Below are positions 21,706 through 32,952 of a DNA stretch of 64,000 bases, one piece after another. Source of the stretch: Hirsutella rhossiliensis (lineage: Eukaryota > Ascomycota > Sordariomycetes > Hypocreales > Ophiocordycipitaceae); contig NW_025408681.1 of the NCBI RefSeq assembly GCF_020360975.1, positions 868,001 to 932,000 on the forward strand. Reading direction: 5' to 3'. A program made the translations under genes and the position numbers. Every line of letters starts with the position of its first letter. Positions within the stretch are counted from its first letter, which is position 1. The notes below the pieces were generated by a model. That model was not told where the DNA came from. It made no database searches and saw only the letters and a program-made list of their open reading frames with translations.

Positions 21706-22716
21706 CAGGCTTGACGCAAGAATCAACAGGGAGATTCCGGAAAGGGGGAAGCGGAGAGGGAGGTTTGCGGGAGTAAAAGGAGTGACTGAAAGGCGAGGAA
21801 ACGTCAGGCTGCTGTGATGATGCTGCAGTCAAGGATCGTGTTGATGTTTCAAGGGTCGGGGTGGCGAGAGAGAGAGGGAGAGGGAGAGGGAGCGAGAGAG
21901 AGAGGAGAGAGGAGGGGGACGAGAAACAAGAGAGGGCTGGCTGGCTGGCAGCTGGCAGAGCAGCAAGCCGGGACCGCGGAGCCAGAACAGTGAACGGGCA
22001 ACTGCGAGGCCCCAACGACCCGAGGCATGTACCCTCCGCCTCTGCTTTCTCTGCCATCCGTCCCATGGCAACCTCTTCCCCCTAGCAGCAGCGCCTTGAA
22101 ATTTCATCCGTGTATTCTTTTCTGGCTGCTAAAGGTGCTCCGGCAGCTGCAAGCGGGCGACGACATGTAGCCATGAAGGACCATTACTCCTTGTCTCTCC
22201 TACCCAGCCGCCTGCCAGGCTCTCTCGCCACGGCGGAGAACCGACACAGACATGCTGCCTCGAGGGATGCATCCCGTTGCGTAGAAAAACCAAGCTGTCG
22301 TTGCCCAGCGGGAAGATGAGATACGACGGTGCCAACAAAGGCAATGCCGATGAGCCAAGGCGCATAGTTCGCTATGCCTTCATCTTCACACCCCCCCTAT
22401 CAACGTAGTCGAGCCGCCGCCAAGGCCACACAGCAAGTCCACCAAGCCAGCGCCGGCCTCGTATCAAGCAATTGTGCCTACACCTCCAGAAGCCAGCCAG
22501 CCTCCATCCAGGTCCAAGAAAACTAGCGAAAAAGCACCTGCTGTCGATCCTAAACTCCAGGCCGCCTTGGTCGCTCGCCGCAAACAAGCACAAGTCTCCA
22601 GTTCCGCCGTGCCTCTCGTCTAATAATTACAGTGTACAATGCCCCGAGGAGCAAAAAGGCTCGCCATGGATGCAGAGCAGCCGTCCGAGGCCACAAGCAC
22701 CCACGACAGCCATCGA
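21535..22716. other. Intergenic region between GT15 and HIR1 genes
   Basis: About 1.2 kb. It contains the GT15 promoter with a GTC trinucleotide run and GA-rich repeats (about 21868-21915), and then the HIR1 3' flank. No supported gene. Confidence 0.5.
21670..21705. repeat. GTC trinucleotide microsatellite
   Basis: Twelve uninterrupted GTC units upstream of the chosen GT15 start. If the upstream ATG at 21726 were used, this would encode an Asp/Thr/Arg-type run, depending on frame; I think it lies in the 5' leader. Confidence 0.85.
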
Positions 22717-25700
22717 TCATGTCTCCACATCCATCGACTCGACGTCGACGGATCCATCTTCGAGGCTCAGGCCCAGCACCCTGGCATACTGCGACGTCAA
22801 CCGCTGAAGCTCACGATATTTACCTGGCAAGTATTCGTCAGCACCTCATTCTACGGGCACCGTTGCTCGAGGACCTTCAACTTACCGAGAATCAGCACCA
22901 CGCCCTTGAGCAGCTCCTTGCGATCCCACCCGCAAATCTCGTCTCCTTTGCTGTACCAACCTCGGTCGTCCTCGTCGCCCGTCACGGCTTCCCGCAGGAT
23001 CCCCCCCATCAGGCTATTCAGCAGTTCTTCGACCTTGGTCCTGGCCCCCTCGGCCCCGAGTCGCTTCGCGTACATGAACAAATACAACCGGAACTCCTCC
23101 CTCGCCCCGAGTTGCATTGCGCCCGCCATGCGGTTCTCCAAGTGCGCAATGCTCACCGCGCTCTCCAGGTCCTCGGCCTCTTTCCGTTGAATGACCGCCT
23201 TGATGATGCGCTGGAGCGCATAGGCACGACCCTTGAGCAGGAACTCGTTGGTCGTATGTCGCTCCAGGAAGGGTATGATGCCAGACGAGACCGTGGCGCC
23301 AGACAGAGTCTTTTCCTTGCCATCCACAGGCCCTACTGCTGTCGACTGCAGCGCCGAAATGGACGAGTCGTTCGAGTTCCAATACTGAGAGCCGACGGCC
23401 CACCATGCCTCGCTCAACCGTTGCCAAGTGTACATTTCCCGGGCGTAGAAGAATCCATCGCCGTTTGTGAGCGCCACGACAATGTGTCCCGTCGAGTTGA
23501 GGTGCGCAGACGTCACTCCAAGCCCCGACGTGGCCGTGTGCTGGTTCAGCGACGTGGTTGCAATGTCCAGAATCGGGCCAAGCGAGACGGGCGGGTGGGG
23601 GGACGATTGTCTCCTGAGATCCCAGACGTGGGCCAGCCCGGCCGCTGTGATACATAGCAGCCAGCGGTCGCGACACTCGAGGATGACGGGCTGGGATTCT
23701 AGGATCATGGGGTTGAGGAGCCGCCGCCCGGCGGGACTCCAGACGTGCATAGAGCCATCCTCACACGCAACAGCCCAGAAATACTTGTTGCCCGTCACAA
23801 GAAGAATGGCCCGTGGCAAGAATTCCTGCCAAACCAGAGCCCCCCGCTTGGTGACGAAGACGTGTGACGGGTCGCGGGGGTTCGCGTCATTCCTCGCCTC
23901 CATGATGATGTTCTCTGGGACCTTGGAGGCATCGTCGAGCGAGCCGTTGGCTTGCAAAACGCCTCGCTCGAGAGGCCTGAGGATATGGGTCCTGATCTTG
24001 GGCACAGCCAGCCTGACTTGCGCAAATGATATGGCAGGGTTGAGCACGGCGGGGCGAAGGAACTCGGGGGTCGGAACGACGCCGTTCTGCACCGGTGTCA
24101 GCGCAACCGACTCGACGCCGTTGGGGCCGTCGGCGACGACGGGCGTTGGCCCAGAGACTGCGCGCTTGGAACTCGGCTCTTCCTCGTCCTCGGCGTCCGC
24201 CATGGCGCTTTTCCGTTTATTTCCCAGCAGCATGGAAGCAATCCCCCCCTTGGGCAACCCTTCAAACGGCTTCGTCAGGTCCAGCGTCGTCTGCGGAGCA
24301 TCACTCTGCGCCGTCTTGGTGGCGGTTGAGCCAACCAGCTGCGTCTGGGGCAACGACGACTGCCCGGTTCCCGACGACGAAACGAGCAGCGGCGCAACGC
24401 GCTTCTTGCCGTCCTTCCCAACCGTAACCCGAGACTTGAGTTCCTTGACCCGCTCGGCGACCTTGTCCGAGCGCTCTTCAGGCGGCTTCTCAGGCTCCGC
24501 CTCGTCGTTGACCGTCGAGGCGGGCTTGGTCGATGGCGCCCCAGACTTGGTCCCGTTTGTCGCCGGCGTCGACTCTTTTGTGTCTGACTGAAAGTCGCCC
24601 ATGAGAGCGCCCATCCGTGACTCGGCTGCCCTAGACTCTCCCGCTTTGCTGTGAGTCTCCAGCATCAGGCCGTCCACATCTTCGGCGATTCCCATCCCTT
24701 TTCTCGAGGCTCCGTACTTTTGAAGAGCCTTGACGTTCTCCTCGGGCTGGGCAACCCAGCCCAGCTCCCCCTCATCGAACTTGACGGCGACAATCCCGCC
24801 GTCGAGACTGGACGCGAAAAGAGTTTGGCCGTCGGGAGTCCAAGCCAAGTCGGATATTGATTTGCCAGTCAGGTCTTGCAAGATTACCACTGGACGCGAA
24901 GTGTTGGTATTCCAGATGCTGAGCGTCTTGTCTTGGCCCGCAGAGGCAATGACAGTGACTAGCTGGCCTCCATGCCCGTTGGCAGTCCCGTTTTGGTCGG
25001 GCTTGACTGTGTGAAACAGTCTGGGCGAGAACATGCAGACCTCTGTCGGAGCCTCGTGTCCGATCAGGTTGATTTCGCTCTCCCAGCGCGTACGCTCAAT
25101 GATGGCGACAGAACTAACGGGTCCGTTCACAGCGTTGGCGGCAGCAATGTGGTTCCCGTCCGGCGACCACGAACATCGTCGGAAATATGTCGTCAGGGGC
25201 GAACTCTTAAAGGGCGAGCTTATGGTGGTCTCGAGGACAAAGTTGTTGATCATGTCATGCTGCGTCGCATTGGGAGCGGGGGCGGTGAAGCGGAAGATCT
25301 TGATGGTTCGGTCGTCGCTGGCCGTCGCAAAGAACTTGTTTGCCGGGTCAAAGGTAATGCCCTTGACGTGGCTCTGGTGGGCAGGGATGGCCTTGAGCTT
25401 CTCAAACGTGTGTCCGGACCAGACCACGACCTTTGAGTCGAGGCCAACAGAGACCAAGAGAGATGAGTCGACGGACCAGGCGAGATCCTGGACGTCGTTT
25501 TCATGGCCAATGAGTCGCTTGTACGTTTTCCAGTTCTCGACGGGAGGCGGCTCGTTGGTGCCAAAGGTGGCGGCGGGCGGGCCCTTGTCGAGGTGGTAGA
25601 CGCAGATGAGCTTGTCATCGGCGCCGCTGGCCAGGTAACGCCCATTGGGAGAGAAGCGCACGGAGTGGATGGTGCCAAGATGGTGGCTCATGTGGCACAG

Positions 25701-25886
25701 CTGTCGCGACTTGGAATAGCTGCCGTCGTTTGCGCTGTAGATGGCCTCGGTCGACCAGATGCGCACATGGCCATCGCCGCCGGCCGTCGCGAGTCGCTTT
25801 CCGTCCGACGAGACGTGGCAGCTGTAGACTTCAAAGTCCTTTTGCTCGCCGCTGTGGCTCAGCCACGCAGGCTTGATGATGTGCAT
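22717..25886 (-). CDS. hir1: Histone transcription regulator HIR1 (HIRA-type histone H3-H4 chaperone subunit)
   Basis: Two exons: 25886-22886 and a 107-bp last exon 22823-22717, giving 1035 residues. The start MHIIKPAWLSHSG is the family start. Seven or so WD40 repeats fill residues 1-380 (for example GGDGHVRIWSTE, GADDKLICVYHL, SDDRTIKIFRF, GQDKTLSIWNT). A linker rich in Ser/Lys/Pro contains the B-domain-like DGKKRVAPLL near residue 490, the Asf1-binding element of HIRA. The C-terminal Hira domain spans about 660-950. The last exon supplies RLTSQYARVLGLSLEDG and ends VDVET. The protein acts in the HIR complex for replication-independent nucleosome assembly and histone gene repression. Without the last intron the ORF would end wrongly at 22851. 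The frame is open 5' to 26033, but no conserved residues lie there. Confidence 0.95.
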
Positions 25887-27139
25887 TTCGATCGAGGGCG
25901 GCCGGCCACATGGGCTTCGTTGGGGCGATGCGAGGAGGATCGAGTTGTGTCGCCTGGCAACGAAGCCTCGTCGCTTGACGCTTGAGATTTCCCTCCCTGT
26001 TTCCTCCGGCCTCTTTCGCTGTCCGTCTCGCACGTACCGCTATTTTTTTTACTCGATATGGTCGTCTGCGTTTGGCTTCGGTTGGATCGACCAGCAAACG
26101 GAGAGGCAGAGCTCATTGCTGGAGGTGCGAGTAGCTGATTGGCTTTTCGGATCAACGTCGGTGCGCGCTTTCGACACTGAGACCTCCTTGCCCCTGACTG
26201 CGCAGGGTACAGAAGCAGTACATGCTTGGACGCACAATTCCGCCGTGGTGACGAAACTCACAAGTATCTACCAGGTACTTCAACGTAGGCCGTGATCCAG
26301 CCTCTTTCACGAGTTGACTGGCTCTCATATCCTCGATATCGCCTGCATCCCGCCTCGGGAACCGGTTTCTCGCCCTGTTCCTCTCTCGCTTGACCAACAG
26401 CGGAGCTTGCTGCCGCATGACATCCCTCCCCTGCCAGCATGTCACCCCCAATTCCGGTCGTCCAACTGCAGCAACACGAAGCACTCGATGCAGCGCGCCT
26501 AGGGCTGTTGTGCTACTCTTGTTTCACGGCAAAGCCACCTGGCCATCTTCCAGGACATACAGCATCAAGAGAGCAACACTCGCGAGGCCAGCTCTGTGAA
26601 ACGCCGACCTCGTGGTCAGCGTGAGTACGACAGCAGCAAGCCTCTTGCGCCGCCATCACCGCCGCGGCCATCGACATTCCACATTTCCCAGGCATCATGA
26701 AGCACGCACACCGTGGCTCTGGCGAACCGTTGGCTGAATATGACCCCTGTTGATTTGAACTGTCGAGTTGGCAATCCATTTGTCTCTGGTGCGTCTCCCT
26801 CCCGTTGCCCCAAGCATCAATTCGCTGCCTTTCGGGGGGTTGACCCCGACCTGTCAGCGCTGGGACAATCCAGTCCCTCATGGTCCTGGGCCGCGGGCTT
26901 GTTTGAAGTGCTTGCGGTACATCACAAGGTTTTCACGTTATTGGAATCGTTGTTGGCCTCCTTGGCAGCCACCTCGCAATTTGTCTTCGTCTTCCCCCTT
27001 CATATCCGGGGCAACTCCAAGCAAGGACGTTCGAGACGCTTTTATTCCCAAGTTTTAAAGGACGAAAAGTCGTACCAGAGCTGCCTTCCGCCCTTCACAA
27101 GCCGAAATTCGGGATCTAATCTTGTCTTGGAACCTTCCT
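25887..27139. other. Intergenic region, no supported gene
   Basis: HIR1 promoter at the left, then DNA with short overlapping frames on both strands and lower coding quality. The stretch 26700-27120 may belong to the eroded 5' part of the phosphotransferase pseudogene or another relic, but I cannot identify it. Confidence 0.4.
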
Positions 27140-28500
27140 CACTCCATGGATCCTCTCAAGAGCTTCACATATATCTCTAATCGACTCACCTCTGCTGCAA
27201 ACCTGGAGTCTTCGACGAGATTGCAGATCAAGAGCGCGAGAAGAAAGCAAATCAGTGGATGCACCGTGCCTTTGACGTACGAGAGATTGCAGACTTCATC
27301 GCCAGCAAGTATCGATGAGTGATATGCCGGCGCATAAAACTTCTTCCGGATATTCTTCAAGGATGGTTGCCCAAAAGCCATCATTCGGTTTCCCATGCCC
27401 GGGCGCATGGTTTGCCTCGACCAAAAGGTCTCAAACGAGGCCCACGTAATCGGTTTCACCACCCAGAACACTACGATTCCTGTCCCACGCCTGAGAAGTT
27501 GGAGCTATGCCGAGGACGGCTCAGCGCAACATACTCTCCAGGTTCGTCGATGGCACGAAATTATGTGATATCCTCCAGGATCAGGCAAATTCCGATACGC
27601 AGCACCTCGATCCAAACATCGATAATCAGATGCTCGACATTGTCTACCAGCAGATCGGGGCTATTTGCTTCAATTATTTCAATTGAACTTTGACTGCAGT
27701 GGGGCCATCTCCAAAGACTCTGATTCTTATGGGTGGTCTGTTGGCGGGAGACTTTTACATTTAGAATGAATGTGCTGGCAACCACCCCATGCTTTCCAAT
27801 TGACGGGTTTCCCTCAACTCTTCTTGAATCTGCTTTCGACTTTTTCCGGACACTCGCGCACAACGACATCACGCCTCAAGACCTAGCACATAATTTCTGT
27901 CAGCGGCATCAAAGCTCGGTGTCTATATGCCGCTCGCCATTACTTTATACGGCTGGTGGACCAGTACTGTGTCGAAGACAAAGGTTCTTTCAAGCGTTAT
28001 TGTGACGACTTTCAACCGCACAACTTCCTCGTCGACCCGAAGACTCTTCGCATTGTCGCTGCACTAGATTTTGAGGAGACAAGCGCCATGCCAGGTCAGT
28101 TCTTAACAGATCCGCCCTGGCTGCTGATCGCTGAACCTGAACCGTGCATTTGTTCAGGCGACAAGCCGGAGGAGATTGTGGCAACCTACAAGCCCCGTCT
28201 ACATCATTTCCTCTAGGCCATGGAGCGAGCTGAGGAGGCAAGGAGGCTGCAGCACGTCTGCAGGCCCCTCTCCGGCCTCAAGCGTGACGCGTGGGCTACG
28301 AAGCGGTTCTAGGTCAGCTACGCGGTGCAAAGACCCTTAAATGTTGAACAATATGTGCCGAGTACCTGAAAGTGGACTGCAGCGAGAAAATAGTCACTGG
28401 ACGAGCAGGCGCGTGAGGAGCCAGATGCATTCGTCGACTTGAAAATGGAGCAGGTAATGGAATATAACGGAGACTGCGTGGGGCAGTTCGATGATTGAGG
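27140..28500 (+). pseudogene. Broken APH-type phosphotransferase / kinase-like gene
   Basis: Conserved pieces of a fungal aminoglycoside-phosphotransferase-like (APH) protein occur in order but in different frames. They are FDEIADQEREKKANQWMHRA (about 27210-27270), AIIRFPMPGRM with VSNEAHVIGF and TTIPVPRLRSW (about 27380-27500), DPNIDNQMLDIVYQQ (about 27610-27655), QLFQLNFDC, GFPSTLLESAFDFFRTLAHN (about 27800-27865), then DDFQPHNFLVDPKTLRIVA and LDFEETSAMPGQF (about 28000-28105), which is the HxDxxxxN-like catalytic/metal region. Frames shift at least four times and in-frame stops occur (for example TGA near 27316 and TAG near 28215). The sequence between the first and second blocks is shortened. 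It is not a functional gene as it stands. Family substrates in fungi are mostly unknown. Confidence 0.8.
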
Positions 28501-30526
28501 GTAAAGTCCTGTGTCCGGGACGTTTGCGTCAGTCGAGTCATTGTTAACTCATCGGGCTCGGGTGGGGAGAGTATTGAATGCTCAAACACAACCTTCATCA
28601 AAGCCACACAACGACTGGTTCCGGACTGAAGCCGGCCCCAATCGTCATGGGTAGCAGTTGCAAACGCTTTGGGCGAGCTTCAGGTACCTGCGGTTGTTTA
28701 TTGAGAACTCATGGAACAAACGCCATTATCGACGATTTTGGGAGCCATGGAGTGATCAATGGTCAATATGCTCGATTTGTCACAGGGGATCAACGACAGC
28801 CTATCTTCGGAGCTCAGTGGTCAAACTGATGCCCAGTCATGCCGAACAGAAAACAATGGGCAGGGCCAAGTTGAAAGACACGGCTTTTTCCAACACAACT
28901 GAACCGGCGCGGATCTTTCGCGACAGACATACATCAAATGCTGTCTCTCCGCTCCGAGCTATTCCTGCTTCTCGGTCATATCATCAGGCCTGAGCAGATG
29001 GATAGGGTGAAAAGGCGCATACAAAGCAAACGTAACGTCCGACCGTTGCCTCTCTAGCGCCGCCTCACCTTCGTGTCGAATTCCTCCTCGAGCCACCTTC
29101 TCTACGGCGCTCCTGGGCCGGCAAAGGTGGCTTCACGATCCTCGCGTTTCTTACTGGTCTCCGCACGCTTGCCTCTGGCGATATCTGATGTCCTCTTCAT
29201 CAAGGTCGCCTGCCTCTTCAGTGGGGATCTTCAGTGGGGACCTTGGTGAAGCTGTCACTGTTTTCATCACTCGATGCTGACGGTTCGCCGACTCCCATCT
29301 GAGAGAGACGGCCGTGGGGACCTGGCTGGCTGGATAAGTGAATGCTGTGGCGAGAGACAGGCAGGATGGGGGGGGGGGGGGGGGGACAATCAATCCATCG
29401 CCCTCTTATGCGACTTACAATCTGCACATTTTGGAAACGTAAGTTGGGCGTGCCAACAGGTGGGATAGCGGCGCCATTGAATATGCAATGATCAGCGTTT
29501 TCCAGCATGAAAACCTCGGTCCTCGATTCACTGGCACCAGGGGCCCCCCGGCTCTCCAGCTGGGGACGGATAGCTGCATCCAAACGGCGTCTAGGGATGA
29601 GCAGGTTACTGCCTATTGGTCCGGGTCTGACGGCTCATTCGTTGGGGCTCTGGTCTTGTGCGAGCAGAGCGTACCCGGATGTCTCTCGAGTGACAAACGG
29701 CAGCCGAGTGCTGAGAATGTTTATCCGCCTCGGTTGGTTGGGATTGCGCCTTGGCAGGCCTCAGATGAGGTAGTTACGCGATTTTTCACGAAGTAGGCAT
29801 TTATGTGGCATAGATCAAGGATAGCACCAGCACCGGCCACTCGCAGAACGCCTTGGAGAGCAACACCCCGAGTTTTGGAGAAAGGGTCGCCTCTCTCAGG
29901 TTTGAGAGTATCGTCACGGAGAACCCGCACCTCATCGGCAAGCATGGTCGTCCTGTAAAGACCTTGTGTTCAGACAACACCAATCAAATGGCCAAGGCAT
30001 TTTTTTCGTCCAAGGCCAAGGAGGAACAGCTCTCGAGCCAGTCGGCCCTTCGACTTCCCAAACTGCCCCGGATCGTCACCCGCCGTTACTCGCTCCCGCT
30101 CTGCGGCATGTTCAAGGGACAATCCTCCGTGTGTAACACCATACGTCGAGACTGTACGACCCTGGCCCCTTTGCACAAACAAGACTCTGTCGGCCCGGTG
30201 CAGAATTTGCGCGCAGACTCGTTCCTATTCCTTGATGTTGCACCAGTCACGATGTTCGAGTCGGGCGTTCACACCTTGCTGCTGCTGTGCTGGACTGCGT
30301 TCCGTGCTTCACCAGTAGTATGTCTACATCGGGGGACGGTCGTCCCGTGTCTGTCCCGACCGGCGTTGACAGATCGCAGGGCATGTTTTCCTATAAGATG
30401 CTTCTCCGTCGCTACTTCATCTGTCCCTGATGGCGCCGTCGACGTGGTCGTTGTTGCAGAACTCTCACTCGGAAGTCAGATCCCAACGCCTTTCCGGTCA
30501 CTACTCAGACGGCATTTACCTCGACA
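28501..30526. other. Degraded or non-coding strip between the pseudogene and the amidoligase gene
   Basis: About 2 kb with short conflicting frames, a run of about 18 G at 29368-29385 and no recognisable domain. A 225-codon plus-strand frame (29853-30530) ends just over the amidoligase start and has atypical composition, so I do not call it. Weak minus-strand pieces at 29151-29983 could be relict exons. The last 150 bp probably hold the amidoligase promoter, with a TATA-like cctataag at 30390-30397. Confidence 0.4.
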
Positions 30527-31801
30527 ATGACGCCGGTTCGCGTGGGGCTGGAGCTGGAGTTCATGGTCGCCACTCAGAGTCCTGAACTCGAGAGGCTGGG
30601 GAAGACGGGGTCCCCAGTGGACGGTCGCTGGCCGGACTCAGCTGCTAATGAGGAAATTACAGACGATTCGATATACGCAACCCACGCGTGCCGGAAAGCG
30701 GTATGCCATGTAATGGCCAATTGTGGGCTTCCTGTCGCCCGCGCGGTAAGCCCCAACCCTATGCCAAGCGATCCCGATGCCAGCGAGAGCTCGAATCACA
30801 AACAGATTGACCTCAGCTCCTCGAGTCGCCTACTTGTGTGGAATCCGGAGCGAGGGGGCACCGACGGCACAGAGGCTCGGTTCAACTACTGGCTTGTCAC
30901 CTACGACGGCTCTGTGACTGACGCGATCGTGAAGAGGCGCATAAAGACTCCAGGACTCCACGACTGGCACACGATTGAAATCAACAGCCAAATCATCTCA
31001 GACCAGGCAGAGCTCGACGAGGGGCTCCCGACAGTCAAAAAGGCACTCGCCAGCATCCAGAACAATGTCAAGGTCTGGCTCAACGACGAATGTGGCTTCC
31101 ACGTCCATGTCAGCCCGCTGCGTGGGAAACTGGACATTGCCGTGACGAGGAGAATGGCAGCCTTGGTGCTTTTGATGGAAAGGCGCTTTCTGCTGAAGCT
31201 CTGCCATCCCTGCCGCCAAAATTCACCGCACACGCGGCCCATCAGCACGGACTCGGTCTTTGCTGTAAACGCGTCCGCCTCGCCCGAGGCACCTCTTGCG
31301 AGCTCTCTGGAAGGCAACCTTTTAGGCACATTCCGGGCAAAAGCTAGGGGTAGGTCGAGTGACGAGCCGAGCATCTTCAGAATGCTCTGCGCCATCTTCT
31401 CCACGGCAGACATCAAGTCCATCGGAAGGGGGCTGCGGTTGCCAAGGATTGGCAGCGGGTCATTGCTGGACGGCAACAGGGGTGCGATTGCCGTGTCCAC
31501 GTATGACACCGTGGAAATGAGATACCCAGAAGCTTCTTTTGACGTAGAATTCCTCTCGCTATGGGTGGACTTGAGCCGGCGGGTCTTCGCCTTTGCTTCA
31601 GCCCCAGACGACGAGTACGGCAAGAAGCTGCTTGAGTTCTATGACATGGCCACGGCCGACATAGAGCTGGGCTGGATCCACTGGCTGAAGGCGGTGGGCC
31701 TGGACGAGCGGGCTGATTTCTGTAAGAAGCACATTAACCGCTACAGAGTTGACCTGAAGGATCTGAACAAGCGAGGCATTCTGCCAAAGGTCAAGTCTTA
31801 G
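30527..31801 (+). CDS. Putative amidoligase (COOH-NH2 ligase fold, Amidoligase_2 type)
   Basis: A single intact exon of 424 residues. It begins MTPVRVGLELEFMV, the first strand signature of the amidoligase family (glutamine-synthetase/GCS fold), where the Glu residues coordinate metal/ATP. HTIEINSQIIS lies near residue 147 and ECGFHVHVSPL near 187-197, the characteristic GxHVHV motif. VEMRYPEASFDVEFLSLWVDL near 330 is the C-terminal strand region with an Arg after the Glu. Family members are predicted to ligate an amino acid or amine to a carboxyl group. In fungi they are lineage-specific and their substrates are unknown. The gene stands alone in a gene-poor, partly decayed strip between a pseudogene and rad26. 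No partner enzyme is next to it. Confidence 0.85.
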   Translation: MTPVRVGLELEFMVATQSPELERLGKTGSPVDGRWPDSAANEEITDDSIYATHACRKAVCHVMANCGLPVARAVSPNPMPSDPDASESSNHKQIDLSSSSRLLVWNPERGGTDGTEARFNYWLVTYDGSVTDAIVKRRIKTPGLHDWHTIEINSQIISDQAELDEGLPTVKKALASIQNNVKVWLNDECGFHVHVSPLRGKLDIAVTRRMAALVLLMERRFLLKLCHPCRQNSPHTRPISTDSVFAVNASASPEAPLASSLEGNLLGTFRAKARGRSSDEPSIFRMLCAIFSTADIKSIGRGLRLPRIGSGSLLDGNRGAIAVSTYDTVEMRYPEASFDVEFLSLWVDLSRRVFAFASAPDDEYGKKLLEFYDMATADIELGWIHWLKAVGLDERADFCKKHINRYRVDLKDLNKRGILPKVKS

Positions 31802-32952
31802 GAGCCAGCCAGCTGATGTTGTCCAAACTGCGGTTGCTTCTGATGGCCACAGAAGGCGATCGGGACAGAGTCAAAACCCTGAAGGCCTTTTCAGCGAGCA
31901 TCCTTGACCTTCTTCTCTTGCCTGGATAGAGACTTTTGGGGGCGAGGGGTAGTAGTAGTATTTATTTCGCCCGGAGGGAGGTCCCTATAAGGCCTAGACA
32001 CTTTAACTGTTGACGATTCGATACATTGATGCATGACACCCCAAGCCCCACAGATCTTCTTACGCTGCGCCAACCGTTCCACTGTTCGCTCCATGACAGA
32101 CCTGCTTGAAGGTCAATTTCTCCAAGTGTTCAGCATCCTATCCTCAGCAACTGAAGCGCGATGTGTCGAAGTTGAAGCTGGTTGTGTTAGTTATTGATGG
32201 TGGTTGGTACGCCGATTGTACTTGACGAATTCTTCTGTTCCAATTGACTTTTTTGTTTTTCGGCTCTCCCATTGAACTTGACGTTGTGAACTGGTGTTCT
32301 CTCGTGACGCTGTTCCCTGTTGACGAGCGGGAACCCGGGTGTGCCCTGTTTCACCAGGGGTGCCTCCAGCCGGTTTCGAACCGACCCTCTGCGATGCAGA
32401 GGCTCCAGACGTGTCACCACTACGCCATGGAGGCTGGGCGAGGGGTGATGCCGACAAGGCGTCTGAGTCCAGGGTATGTGGAGCGTTAACCGTGCGGGAG
32501 TTTTCGTCATGTCAAGCGAGCACCGCGCTTAGCTGGGTGACGTGCTGGATACATAGGTACTTGGATATTTAAGCTTAGGTAACCAGCACCTCGCATCACA
32601 CGTCACGAACAACCTGGGACTCTTTGTCCTTCGCCTGCGTTCAGCTACTGGTTAAGCCGCCTTGGCTCTGAGAACCCTTGTTTCTCCCCTTGAGCATTCG
32701 CGAGTTCTTGCGTCGACGAGCTTCGGGGCTTCAAACCGCCTGCGAACTGAACCACCACGCCTTCTCACCAGAGCTGCCGCCAACGCGAACGCAACGTGAA
32801 CGCTCCAGAAGAGGTTCCACTCCGCTCGTCTGGGGAAAGCGATGCTCGAAATCCCATTTGAGCCGCTCTCAAGTCGGCTGTAGTCTGTCTTGATCGAATA
32901 CTTCTTCGCGTCTGTTTATCGCCTTTGTTCTCGCGTCTTCTGCTCACCAGTC
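31802..32952. other. Intergenic region with tRNA-like gene and possible LTR scrap
   Basis: About 1.15 kb. It contains the tRNA-like sequence at 32362-32435 and, at 31925-31995, a short segment (gtagtagtagtatttatttcg and cggagggaggtccctataagg) resembling retrotransposon debris, which I cannot prove. TATA-like atatttaag at 32565-32573 precedes rad26 by about 380 bp. Confidence 0.4.
32362..32435 (-). tRNA. tRNA-like gene with aberrant anticodon arm (possible pseudo-tRNA)
   Basis: Read on the minus strand the 74 nt form a seven-pair acceptor stem (GCCTCCA with TGGAGGC), a four-pair D stem around AGTGGTGAC, and a five-pair T stem with loop TTCGAAA, plus discriminator A. Box A (TGGCGTAGTGG) and box B (GGTTCGAAACC) for RNA polymerase III are present. 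The centre is wrong. The only good hairpin, CCTCT-GCATCGC-AGAGG, begins six nt after the D stem and abuts the T stem, leaving no variable loop, and the loop lacks T33. No anticodon can be assigned with confidence. No T-run terminator is seen close to the 3' end. It could be a decayed tRNA, a SINE head, or an unusual functional RNA. Confidence 0.5.

Noticed and set aside
22632..24591. Overlapping plus-strand ORFs of 341 and 374 residues
   Set aside because: Both are antisense to HIR1, whose WD40 and Hira regions are unmistakable.
29853..30530. 225-codon plus-strand ORF just before the amidoligase
   Set aside because: No domain, odd composition and overlap with the amidoligase start; the region looks like leader or promoter DNA.
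31925..31995. Solo LTR remnant
   Set aside because: Sequence flavour is suggestive, but there is no second copy, no clear ends and no target duplication in the window.
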